From Lamellibrachia satsuma (Eukaryota > Annelida > Polychaeta > Sabellida > Siboglinidae), in NCBI GenBank assembly GCA_033239005.1, contig BSQZ01000051.1:369501-433500 (forward strand): a stretch of 64,000 bases of DNA, written 5' to 3'. The number at the start of each line of letters is the position of its first letter. Positions within the stretch are counted from its first letter, which is position 1. The notes beneath the pieces are model-generated. The model did no database searches. It saw only the letters and a list, made by a program, of their open reading frames with translations, and was not told the DNA's origin. The position numbers and the translations under genes are program-made. This document shows positions 44,949 through 56,108 of this stretch, piece by piece.

Positions 44949-46205
44949 ACTAATATGTCTAACCAATCTCTTATGTTTCTTAGAAGAAATTACAAAGTGG
45001 GTAGATGACGGGTCACCAGTGGATGTTGTCTACTTAGATTTTCAGAAAGCTTTCGATAAAGTGCCACATCAAAGATTGTTACTTAAACTAAAAGCCCATG
45101 GTATAGGCAATGATGTAATCAACTGGATAGAAAAGTGGCTTACACATAGAAGACAGAGAGTAATAGTAGATGGTGAGATTTCAAACTGGAAATCTGTTTT
45201 GAGTGAGGTACCACAGGGATCAGTATTAGGCCCTATACTGTTTTTAATATATATAAATGATTTGGAGGATGACATATCTAGCAAAGTACTCAAATTTGCA
45301 GATGACACAAAAGTATTCAGAAAGGTTACTAATGATACAGATAACCAAAGTTTACAAGATGATCTGGAAAAATTAGTTAAATGGTCAGAAAAATGGCAAA
45401 TGTTATTCAATTTTGGGAAGTGTAAATGTATATACATAGGACATGGAAATATGGACGAGGAATATAAAATGGGGGATGCTGTACTAGGTAGAACCACACA
45501 AGAAAAGGATTTAGGAGTAACATTTAATGCTGACATGAAAGTTTCAGAGCAATGTGGGATTGCTGCTTCGAAAGGAAATCAAATTCTAGGGCTAATTAGG
45601 AGAACTATCAAGTATAAGGAGAAACATCTAATTGTACCCCTGTACAAAGCAATAGTTAGACCACATTTGGAATATTGTATTCAAGCATGGAGGCCATATC
45701 GTAAAAAAGACATAGATAAGCTAGAAAGAATACAACGAAGAGCAACTAAGATGATTCCAGAATTAAGAGACCTTAGTTACGAAAGTCGCTTATTACAATG
45801 TGGTTTGACAACACTAGAAACCAGGAGACTAAGAGGAGACCAAATAGAAGTGTTTAAAATAGTGAACGGTTATGAGGATGTTGATAGGAATATGTTCTTC
45901 AAACTTAAAGAAGGCAGTAGAACCAGAGGACACAAAGCAGCATTAGTTAAGGAGCAGTGTAGGTTGGACATGAGAAAGTACTCTTTCTCACAGAGGGTGA
46001 TAAATGAATGGAACAAACTGCCAAATGATTGTTAATGCTAGTAGTGTGAATATGTTTAAAAATAGAATTGACAGATATCTGATAAGGGCGGGCTACACAT
46101 AGATGAGAAAATTGTTGGACTCTCGATAAGCCAATGGCTTCCTTGTCCACTTGCCATCAGGAACTTGTTGTTCGAGATGGCAATCTTGTTAAATCTTGTT
46201 AATAT
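44949..46205 (+). mobile_element. 5'-truncated CR1-clade element, copy 3, young
   Basis: A 370-codon frame (44923-46035) covers RT and C-terminus: [40 protein letters not shown] (a Gly-to-Glu change in the GVPQ box), FADDTKVFRKV (catalytic pair intact), EKDLGVTFNADMK, RPHLEYCIQAWRPYRKKDID. A two-base deletion in the GATTGTGTTAATGC context ends the frame early at 46035; the lost tail continues in another frame to about 46100. The 3' UTR ends in AATCTTGTTAAATCTTGTTAA. It is nearly identical over long stretches to copy 1 and much better preserved. It cannot be autonomous because the 5' half is missing. Confidence 0.92.
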
Positions 46206-46421
46206 TAGCAGCTCAGGCATTGAACATTTGACATACAGAGCACTTTTTAATGAGCACGGTGTGAAAGTGGATTTACAGGTCAGACAACGATTTCATAATC
46301 TGCTTAAAGGTACTGCTCACTTCAGAGAACTTGTTTTAATGGTATGTGAAAGTGAATCTAACAACAATAATTATTCAAAGAATTACGTACATTTGGTTGT
46401 GCATTTGATAAATAAATAAAA

Positions 46422-46503
46422 ATTGCTTTAAACAGAATGATTACGTATTCTCGACATAAAAATATGCATGTGTCGTTACAATTAGGATACCAGAATAATT
46501 GCT
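46422..46503. repeat. Left unit of a direct repeat flanking a SINE fragment
   Basis: The block with AAACAGAATGATTACGTATT and TACAATTAGGATACCAGAAT (ending ATAATTGC) recurs in the same orientation at 46836-46915. The SINE fragment starts directly after this left copy. Confidence 0.88.
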
Positions 46504-46612
46504 TTCCAGAGAAGTTGAGGTGGATTTTTAACGAACATTTCTGCCATTGGTTGAAATGTAAAACACTTTGAGCAATCCCAAGGACTGTATACCACGAAAG
46601 CATTGTTCCTGT
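46498..46612 (+). mobile_element. SINE-like repeat family 2, fragment
   Basis: GCTTTCCAGAGAAGTTGAGG and GAGCAATCCCAAGGACTGTA match the 3' body of the repeat at 44325-44650, here in plus orientation and without the tRNA-like head. A CCCT/CTCC-rich tract follows at 46650-46690. Confidence 0.65.
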
Positions 46613-46835
46613 CTGTTTGCCTGCCTTCCCGCTTTCCACATGCCTGCTTCCATCCCCGCCTCCCTCCCCCCTCCCTCCCTCCCTCCCTCATCCATGCGTG
46701 TGTGCGTGCTTGGGAGTCTAGTGTAAGGGGCTGTCCTTTTCTGCCCACGTTGAAGTCACATTTACAGCAGAACACGGAACGCACACGAACTGATGCGTAC
46801 TATTATTTTTGTGTGTAAACGTGTTGAAAAAAAAA

Positions 46836-46915
46836 TGCTGTAAACAGAACGATTACGTATCCTCAATAGAACAACACGCATGTGTCGATACAATTAGGAT
46901 ACCAGAATAATTGCG
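46836..46915. repeat. Right unit of the direct repeat
   Basis: It contains AAACAGAACGATTACGTATC, ACAACACGCATGTGTCGATA and ATTAGGATACCAGAATAATT. It differs from the left unit by several substitutions. Confidence 0.88.
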
Positions 46916-48929
46916 ATATAGAAATTGCGCTTCTAAGTGAGGATTACAACGTCATTCACGGCACTGACAAGTGTCAAGGCGTGGTGCTGCTAAAGATTAT
47001 CTGATGCAAACAGGACAACGCCGTCCGTGCGCATGGACAATGCCTGTCGGGGTTCGTTGATTACCTCCGCCAGCACATACAAAAGGTGTTAATTGCTGTA
47101 CACCAGCCAGCATGCAGGGAATTCTTGCTTTTAGAGTGTAGTATATAACAATCCATGCGAAGTTGGTGCTTCTGCTAATGAAGCGACAAATGGCATACTG
47201 TGTGGGGCCTATCATGACTGAAGAACGACCAATTGAAGAAATATGGAGGAGTTTGCAAGACAGCATTTCCTGTGCTATATCCGTGTTGACTTGCATGATA
47301 TCTGTATCAACATACGTTGTATGTCCATAGCACACACTGCGTGCTTCCTGTGGTGTTGTCTGTAAAAGCTGATAGCAGCTAAATAGGTAGAAGTGCATTG
47401 CGTTGACAGCCAGTCGGACGAAATGGGTGAACAAAGAAATGCTTCGATACAGCTACTATGAAAACAAAAGGTGCATTATAAACAACGAATGTATGACCTA
47501 AAATAATGCGGATGGTTTATGTATAAACGTCATTTGGTTTTGTAGATAAATAATATCTATACTACACAGTACACATATTTAATATGGTGTTAATTTGGAT
47601 ACATATTTCGAGGATGGCTCTACGAACCTTTCTGCTGGCATTCTACATACGATTGGACATTTCATATGGAGTTGTGATTAGTGTATAGGGACAGATTAAT
47701 TGCTAGTGACAACTATCTTTTTCTGCTTCTGATGCAGCTCGTGACTGTATATTAGCTGCATGAAAATGTGGCTAGTCTGTTGCTGGCAGGGAGACGAGAC
47801 ACTTTCTAATCGTTTTGACTGAAAAAGTAACGGCAGTGGGAACTGCTAGATGCATAGATAATAAACAGACATACCAGTTAACACAACTGTTCGATGATAC
47901 TGTTGGCCATATAATAAACCTTTTCCACTTGGAGTGTGTTGTATTCCTTAGGCAGGGTTATGTAGGTTTATTGATACTCGACCGACGCTGTAGTAGACGC
48001 CATCTTAGAGTGATCACTTCCGGCGCATGCGCATAATTTCCACCAATAAATCTGCATAAATGAATACCAATAACATAGACTAGTAATATTATTTATGCAT
48101 GTTTTACACTTTCCTCCATTACAACATGACCTATGCTATATAAGAAACATTCTAATTAACTAAATTGTTTAATTAGTAAATGTTATGTCAGATAAATGTA
48201 AAATGAACATGTTTCAAGAGTTCACACCATAAATTCACCTAAAACGGGTGTACCTACTATATAAACGGGTAGACGTGTTGTCATAAGAGGTTGCTAGCTC
48301 AACACATAGGGATTGTCAGTAGTTTGGGTGGAGAACTACAATGGTCTGGGGGCCGACAAATCTCTCCCATGAGAGCTGCTCGAATGCAACTATAAGAGAT
48401 TCGGTGACTGTGGATTGGTCTCTCCACCGACCGATAGGAGGTGCAACCAAATGGCTGATAATGGCTAAGTGTCACTCACGTCATTGGTCTCTTATTTTTT
48501 AAACAAAAGAATATCGATCATTACATATTCAGATTCAGTTTATTATTCTCGATTCGCATTAGTTGATCAATCGGCATCAGTTTTATTGTCATCGTACCAA
48601 ACGTCTGTCAATCCTTAATCATTTACATGTAAATTATTATGTTGATGTCTTTCCTTGCATTTTAATCACTCAATGCTTTCATTATATCACTCTACGTCAC
48701 TCCCAAAACAAAAAGGCTATATAATGATATTGTTTTATGGCACTCCTGCACATATGCAAATTTGTTCTCTTCGAAGAACAGCCAGGTCACACTGGTAAGC
48801 TAATGCTTTCCACAGGTTTTGATTTTACTGTGCTTCTCTACATGCAATCTAAAGACTGACACATAAGGAAACGTCTTGCAACATATTGTGCACACCTAAT
48901 CGATTTAAATAGACATGCAACATTTACCC
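46916..48929. other. Non-coding spacer, nothing recognised
   Basis: The 145-codon open frame at 46997-47434 (minus) has no recognisable motif or splice context. No RNA gene or transposon end is visible. Confidence 0.4.
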
Positions 48930-49400
48930 TACCAATAATAACAAACTCGGTTTTACTTGCATTTAACTTTAATGTGGTCTCTCTCATCCAATGGAAGATT
49001 TTGTGGAGACGATCCCTGAGCTAGTTTTGGAGGTGATTTGTATCTCGTGTAGACAAAATAGAATAGGTCTGTGATTTATTTGCATACACTTGGTGATCCA
49101 AGTTGTGACGTTGGATAACTGAGCCAAGTAGAGTATCGTAGAGAGTGAAACACTCTGAGGAACACTACGTGAAGTAGGGAGCGCAGCTGAGAAACAATTC
49201 GCTATCTTCATTATTTTCTATCTATCAGTTAAATATGATGAGAACCAGCTCTGTGCCAGTTATGCCACACCACACTGACATGCTTTTAATAAGTCGTCCT
49301 TTGACCAATGGTATCAAATGCGGCAGATAGCCTCAGCAACGAAATGGTCTCTTTCTATACACTGCTTGGGCCCACTACCCAGTGTCTGGATCCGCTCAAG
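48930..49400 (-). pseudogene. Heavily decayed non-LTR reverse transcriptase (L2/CR1-like)
   Basis: On the minus strand, pieces in three frames line up with RT motifs in the right order. RLSAAFDTIGQ corresponds to the motif A block L.LSAAFDT(I/V)DH. SVPQSVSLSTILY corresponds to [11 protein letters not shown](F/Y). YANKSQTYSIL corresponds to YADDTQLY. WMRETTLKLNASKTEFVIIG corresponds to the WM..N.LKLN..KTE thumb block. Stops and shifts are frequent. This is an old fossil, unrelated to the CR1 copies 1-3 above. Confidence 0.7.
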
Positions 49401-51850
49401 TCTGCATGGTTCACTGAATGGCATAAATTCAGTCTTTATCATTTGCTGTGTCACCAGTACTGTCCGCACTGATTGTCCTTGAACACTTCCAGGAGGAACC
49501 ATGTGGCAATGCCTTCATTTTGTTGGAACCCCGACTGCACAAACAAAAGTTATAATTTTGACATTATTTAAAGTTAACGTAATAATAACTACATTTGTAT
49601 GTGGGCGTTTTCACGTACAGGGTACACTTTTGCCAAAATTCACTTTCCCTCATAGTTCTGAAACAATTAATTGTGTAATATTAATTCAATCTAATTACCA
49701 TACAATTTTTGAGGCTCAGCGGGATTGAGAGACTTTACATAAAACTTCCAATAATCTGTATATCTGGACAGAGGTCTTTAAAAACAAAGGCGCTAAAATA
49801 CGAATAGATGGAACGTGATATGTCTTTGGCATGGTTTCATCAATTATAGCAAAACCGAATTAATTAATTTTCTCCTTGTGTCTGGTGTGATATACACAGA
49901 AGTTGTCATTTCATCCTCCCTAAGGCCATTAAATTAATTGGACAGATTATCTACAGTTCTATTAATGCAGGCCATGCGAATATGTTAAAAATTACAAATA
50001 TCTTGTTACGCATAGATGTAAGAAAAACGGTTTAGTTAAATGCTTCCTTTTCTGTCTGAATCAACCAATGGTTGCATTTCAAAAATATATAATTCTAACT
50101 CGACCAAACATTACATTTATATTACAGATAGCTATATTACGTAAGAACAATACCAACATGTAAATGAGCAACACATTATGTTGAATCATGGTGGAATGAT
50201 AGAATGAACATTCGAAGCAGTATGCCGACGACCATGGGAGGATGAACATTTGCAGTAGGAAGCATACCCCAAAAAGCCATATTGGTGCACTCTGGGGCAA
50301 GACAGCCACCCATATACCTGGGGCATTTCGCCCTGATCGCCCTGACAGTTCATGGTAAAGTCAGTTTAGGTTGCCCAACCATGCATAACATACGGAGTTA
50401 TGTACCACATTGGTTCTTCCATATAAATGTGGTCGAAACTTTGCCTGAATAATAATACATACAAACACATATGCAAATATTATTATAGTACACAGGCTAT
50501 AATAGTTGTCAAGTAAAAATGGAGGTTGCAAATAAAATATACCTTCCCATTCATAAATTGATGAAATATTATAAAATTGTTCCATGCGCATATTTGCACA
50601 GTGACTGGATGTGGTAGTGTTTGAATGTTTAGTGTCATTGTAAAATTACAACAAATGCCTCTTTCCTTTGTTTACAGGTGATACAATTGAGAAAAGACTA
50701 ATAAGTTATCGTACTCAATATAAGCAGGATGCATATAATTCCAAAAACAATTCCCGAATGCGGTGGTGCGCAAAAGAGTTGCACGAGTCATGGTATGTTC
50801 GCTGACCCTCCTGATTGTATCCTTATCAATATTATCTGGACAATATCTCATCATTAACTACACGGACAATATTCCAGAAATACTGTTTATGAGACATCTC
50901 TTGATAAGTATATCCTGGATATTATTCTGCTAATGCATTACACACAGAATGTCTGCAAATTGTCCACTTTTCGAGGTTGATTGCGGCTGTGTTTGCATAT
51001 GAAAGCCTATAATTGAATTACGGTTAGTTGATAGTAAGTTATTATCACATCAGTAAACAATACAATTTGCTGGCCAAGTAACTTGATTAAATAAACATTT
51101 TAAGGTGGCTCCTCGAATGTGAATTTGATTTCTTTTCCTAGATAACAGCATTCGTCTTCACATAACGGGCTGGTCCTGTCTCAGAAAAAAGGTTTCTCAG
51201 GCAAAGGCAAAATTATTTTTTTTTATTACGTAACCGAATATATTCTAATTTACTGGAATATCTAATTCTTGTAATTCTAGATCCTGTCAATGTGACTTAC
51301 CAAAGTTGTTACTGTGGATATACTGAAGGTGTGGTTCCACCCTCTCTATGGAGATAACCTTGAATGATGCCAAGGCAACTGAGCCGGGTTGTGTGCTGGT
51401 CATGGCAAGGAATCAGATCACGTTCCACGTATGTACATGGTTATACTCAGAGCACACTGCAAACACAGCAATGAGCTACAGTGATTAACTTTCCTTTATT
51501 CAAGCACCTGTTACTGATAAGCCGCATCGTATCAAAAGAAAGATGATATGGTCATAATCAATGTTTCAATTTGGATTACTTGAAAAGAAAACCAAGCTTT
51601 TACTTGTATATTTTATATAACTGTGGTGTCATATAGTAGTATATGTGATTGATGGCCCACTGAAAATCATGCCATAAACGTGACATAGTCATCATCATGA
51701 AACAAAGCTTTTCCAGGTATATTAGAATATTTTCCCCAGAATTATACCTGGCAATTGGACCTACCAGAGACGAGATGCTTCGCTGACAACATCACTTTGG
51801 TGATGTGACTGGTGTGTACGGTGAATGTCTGGAAGAGCTGTGGGCCCTGT
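49401..51850. other. Non-coding spacer, nothing recognised
   Basis: AT-rich sequence without recognisable genes. A short stretch ending in a GTATGT donor-like site near 51430 (NDAKATEPGCVLVMARN) might be an exon but shows no family. Confidence 0.35.
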
Positions 51851-51854
51851 CCAC

Positions 51855-52292
51855 AAGAGATGCAAGTGTGCAGAGTTCTTCATCATGTATCACACAAACA
51901 CTCACGTTAAATAGAACTGCTTCAATGACACAGATCACAAACACACACTTTGACAAAAAAATTACACAATCAACCAATTATATGTATCTCCGTTTGAGCG
52001 ATATCCAATTTACCAGATTACTGTACTTATCTATAAATGACTGATCATGACGCTCCACAACTGGATGGTGGAGTGGAAAGCGGCGGTCACTATCCTGTTA
52101 CAGAGATGCCAGCGTGCAGAGTCCTTCATCCTGTCTCACACAAACACACAAGTCACATAGAACTGCTTCAGTGACACAGATCACACCTACACTTTGGTAT
52201 TCTGAAGAGGAAAATTACAGAATCAACCAATTATATTTATCTCTGTTTGAGCGATATCCATTTTACCAGATGGTTGTACTCATATATAAATG
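51855..52292. repeat. Two-copy tandem duplication, about 243-bp period
   Basis: Copy 1 (51855-52040) and copy 2 (52098-52292) share GATGC(A/C)A, TCACACAAACAC, TAGAACTGCTTCA, GACACAGATCACA, AATCAACCAATTATAT and TTTGAGCGATATCCA, with substitutions and small indels. Confidence 0.85.
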
Positions 52293-52537
52293 ACGTACTC
52301 TTCTTGAGTACAGCATGCTTATCAGATAAATATATCCCTTGACAAGAAGGATGCACAGGGAAAGGATAAATAATAACATCATAAAATTCAAGCAGGTTAC
52401 GAAATCAAAAGCCATTACCATTCAGCACCAAAACTAATTTATTAGAACACCTGTAAAAGTGAGTTTTTGAATCTAATATGACATTCTCCCCCCTCCCCAC
52501 CATTCATCATTACAGTTTTTTGTAATATCTGTTCCAG

Positions 52538-52641
52538 TCATGATTCCAATGAGGACCACGACTGGTTTGCTTACAAGGCGGTTATGTCTAGTTATGTGTT
52601 ACGGATTTCGGTGGTGGTCCACGCAAAACCAGGGGTGGGCC
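52538..52641 (+). other. Possible exon, low support
   Basis: Acceptor ATCTGTTCCAG and donor GTACTT frame an open stretch: HDSNEDHDWFAYKAVMSSYV, then LRISVVVHAKPGVG. It has exon-like composition, and alternating hydrophobic residues suggest a beta-sheet domain. I do not recognise it. Confidence 0.25.
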
Positions 52642-52997
52642 GTACTTACATTAAACTCAACATATGAGTGTAAGAAATGTCCACAAAGGAAAAACAACGC
52701 CAAGGTAATCAACATGAATGTGTTTACAATTAATCAAAACCTAACCGAAATGGTGCAAATGAAATAATAGACATTAGTGTTAATAAATTAGTCACAAGCC
52801 GAAAGGCGTATTTCACACTTATAATATAATGTTCAGAAAACAAAACAAAAATAGTCACAGAAGCGTGCCTTATGACGAACAAAGTCAACAATACCCTTCG
52901 CGTCATTCTGCTGCGTTGAATAGAACGATAACTAATGTGGCCGTCGGTCGCATGATCTCGCCGCCAGCTGAATACGTTCGACCGCAGTGATGTCTAG

Positions 52998-53295
52998 GTT
53001 GTTGTCGGCTGGTCGATAGTAGGCCAGATGTCAACAGATCGTGGAGACGGGATGTTTCGTGACGACGGCTGACGCGGACGCTCTGATGTCGCACACGGGG
53101 AAGACAGTTGAACGGTCGGCTGGACATACAGTACGCCAGCCGTCAATATGTCGTGGAGACGGATAACGTGTCGTGAGGAGGCTCGTGCGGACGCATTGGT
53201 GTCGCGCGCGGGGAAGGCAATTGAACAGTTGGCTGAACGCTCTATAGGTCGGCCGTCAACATGACATGGAGACAACGACCGTGTCGTGGACGGTC
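52998..53295. repeat. About 112-bp GC-rich tandem repeat, three copies
   Basis: Units share TCGTGGAGACGG, GCGGACGC, GATGTCGC or GGTGTCGC, CGGGGAAG, TTGAAC and CGGCTG motifs. The block is GC-rich in an AT-rich setting. The minus-strand open frame across it (MNRLCNNCTH...) is probably fortuitous. Confidence 0.8.
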
Positions 53296-53694
53296 CCATT
53301 ACGTTGATACCCCTTTTAATATAATGTACCATGCCAAAAGCGAAAACATCATGGGTACAATTATTGCATAACCTGTTCATGCCCCACGCCTAACAATAAA
53401 CTTCCAATGTGGGCTTCCACACCACACTTGGATACTATTATTGCATAACTTGTTGATGTAATCCGTCTATATACACTTTAACATTTACCTCACCATATCC
53501 AGTAAAATAGTTCATATAACAGCAATTCGCAGAAATTCGACATTATGACACCTACCTGCGCAAACACACAAAGTGGGGATAGGCAATAGCGATCCGATTG
53601 TGATATTGTTTACTCTCGGTCCATCATAATTGTTTCTGGCTACAGCAGCACCTGTAAGAAGACCTCAAGTAAAGGTACGTTGTTATACAGCACG

Positions 53695-53880
53695 CTATCC
53701 AGTCGTTGGGATTGTTCAACGTGCTTACCAGTTCACCCCCTGGTACACCTGTTCATTACAACACCATCTCAACTTCTCCGGGAAGCATTCAGCCACGATG
53801 CAATTATTTAGCGAAGATTATTCGTTCACATTTCCACCACTGTCTCTAGCTCTATATCTGAGTGAACTGTGATAATGAAT
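53695..53880 (-). mobile_element. SINE-like repeat family 2, fragment
   Basis: TTGGGATTGTTCAACGTG, ACACCATCTCAACTTCTC, GGAAGCATTCAGCCACG and CATTTCCACCACTGTCTCTA match 44340-44520 in order and orientation. The B-box head is missing. Confidence 0.85.
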
Positions 53881-54039
53881 GCTAGTCGTGATTCGTTGCC
53901 TACCACCAAAAAAAGACCACATGGCTTATATCTTAAATGTAGGAATAGTTTTCGTCGAGTAATTGCAGCATCCAAGCATGACGTTAATTAAATGTCCCAG
54001 GTAATATTGATACGTGATTTAACGTATTCTCAAGGTGAA

Positions 54040-54355
54040 TTCACATGTTTCCGTACGTGAATTCACGGGATTGTGTGGACATATTGGGTGTACAGACACG
54101 TGTATTAACTGGTTCAGAACACGTGAAATTAAGTGTTTCAATTAGTTTAATTCACGTGGTACCATTTGTGAATTCACGATATTCTGTGGACAAATTGGGT
54201 GTACAGACACTATTAACTCTGGTTCAGAACATGTGGAATCACGTGTTTCAACTGGTTCATGTTTTACCGAACGTGAATTCACGAAATTCTGTGGACACAT
54301 TTCCCCGTGAAAACACGTGTACATAAACTTATGTTAACAGGTTCAGAACACTAGA
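54040..54355. repeat. Tandem repeat rich in GTGAATTCAC and CACGTG palindromes
   Basis: About three units of roughly 100 bp carry GTGAATTCACG, ATTCTGTGGACA, TTGGGTGTACAGACAC and GGTTCAGAACA. The perfect 10-bp palindrome GTGAATTCAC occurs four times, and CACGTG-type E-boxes recur several times. Confidence 0.85.
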
Positions 54356-55999
54356 AAACACATTTCCGTAGAGGTCGATTGGTGCATACTATAAATCAAG
54401 ACAAATTATATAGGATACAACTCATTTATTGTACGGTAATGATAACGCATAATATCCGTTCTAAGCGAGACAACCATAACTCCCTACTTTGTTTACACGT
54501 GAATCACTATGTGAGCATAAATAAAATGGTATATTGAAATGAGCTACCACTAACATTTTACTTCTCTCACCAGAGGATACATTTAACTAGGTCTTTGCAC
54601 CAAGAAGAGATGACAAATCCGGGAGTGCGTATTAACAATGTATTCACTCATTGTCTCCACACGACAGTGCTTCTGTGTTAACAATGCATTCACTCAATGT
54701 CTCAACATGACAGTTCTTCTGTGTTAACCATACTTATGTGGTATGCTTCTCGTCAAATACCAGAATAAAAAATAAAATTTAACATAAATATAAATAAGGG
54801 CATACATATAGATCATCTGATGCTATTTAATCATCCTGTATTTCTACACAGTAATAGATCATCTATGTAATAATATATATTTTGTTGTCTTGTGACACTA
54901 ATTGCCTGTACCTACTACACAAGGGTAAAATGCGAATGAAGATCACCCGACGCTATTCATACAACTAAACATATAAAATCTCAGTAGGTGTGTATAATCA
55001 ATTATGTTTGAAAAGTAGGATATCTGAGTATTACAAACTAATTCTTGAAGATAACTCGTATTGTTGACAATACACAGCTCTTAGATCTAGGTTGACTTAA
55101 ATTTGCTTGAGAAGCCTGTCATGTGAATCACGTTACTCTAACGTTGATTTCCCAATAATGGGGGAAGGGGTGCCTCAGCTATTCTTTTCGGGGCTGTCTA
55201 CAAATTACGTAAGCAAGGAAGGAGGAGTTGGTAGCAGTGGTTGCATAGGCAGTGCATACACGGGGGTCTATAGGCTACTGCATGCTTACCGTATGCAATT
55301 GGCCTAGTTGTCCGCTTGCGCTGTCGGCTTGCCAGCTTGGTACTGCAGCAGGTAGGCTTCTGGTAACTTCATCCCGGGTTGTCAAACCATTGATAAAAAT
55401 TGTATCAAGGTAATTATAACATTATGCGGAAGTTCAGTATCAGGGCTTCTGGGATGGCATTGTTGACTGGTTTAGTTAGTTCATCGCTAGCATTACTCTG
55501 CCTGTGTGGTCAGACGTCACGCGTACAGGTGCGCATACAGGGGGAGGGGCGGACAATTTTTGGCGTACGTAATTTGTAGATGATCCTTTTATGAAATTGT
55601 TGGTGGTTTATACCTTTACTAAACTGTCGATAGCACACAGGTAATTTCGTAGAACTATATAATAGCTGAATCATCCAATTTGATATTCCAGAATAACTGT
55701 CATGCTGGAATAGCTGCTAACGCTGGCGGTGACTGGGCGGGACACTGGCAGTATGGTGGCTATCAGCACACGTGTGTGGACTCCTCGTTGTTCAAGCTTT
55801 CGTGCTTCACTCGCTCGGACAAATCTGCCAAACAAAGGGCGGCTAAGTTCATCATTCCCTGGTATATCGACCAATTGAAACGTGGATTTACCTTAGTTTA
55901 CATAACTGTGTTCGGCAACTCAATACCTACAACATTACTTTTTCCGCGTATTGATACGTCAAATATGTTTCGAGAGACACTTATAAATTAAAGGGAATC
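54356..55999. other. Non-coding or undetermined
   Basis: A frame at 55680-55991 (NNCHAGIAANAGGDWAGHWQ...) ends just before the Harbinger-like motif and might be a degraded upstream part of it, but shows no motif of its own. Nothing else is recognised. Confidence 0.3.
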
Positions 56000-56007
56000 C
56001 CCATCAC

Positions 56008-56108
56008 TTGCATGGTTTCCTAACGTGGTAGGCTGCGTTGATGGTATCCACGTGCGAACACATGCAGTCTCTCATGGCCAATGAACACGAATACGTCAAC
56101 AGTAAGAC
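56008..56108 (+). pseudogene. PIF/Harbinger transposase fragment
   Basis: The frame reads WFPNVVGCVDGIHVRTHA, the block around the first catalytic Asp of Harbinger-type DDE transposases (FPN.(V/I)GC(V/I)DG.H(V/I)). After a frameshift comes ANEHEYVNSK, corresponding to the next conserved NE.EYVNRKG block. Only about 33 codons remain. A GC/GT-rich simple tract follows. Confidence 0.75.

Noticed and set aside
46997..47434. Minus-strand 145-codon frame
   Set aside because: No motif, no splice context and no composition bias typical of a domain; likely chance in moderately GC-balanced sequence.
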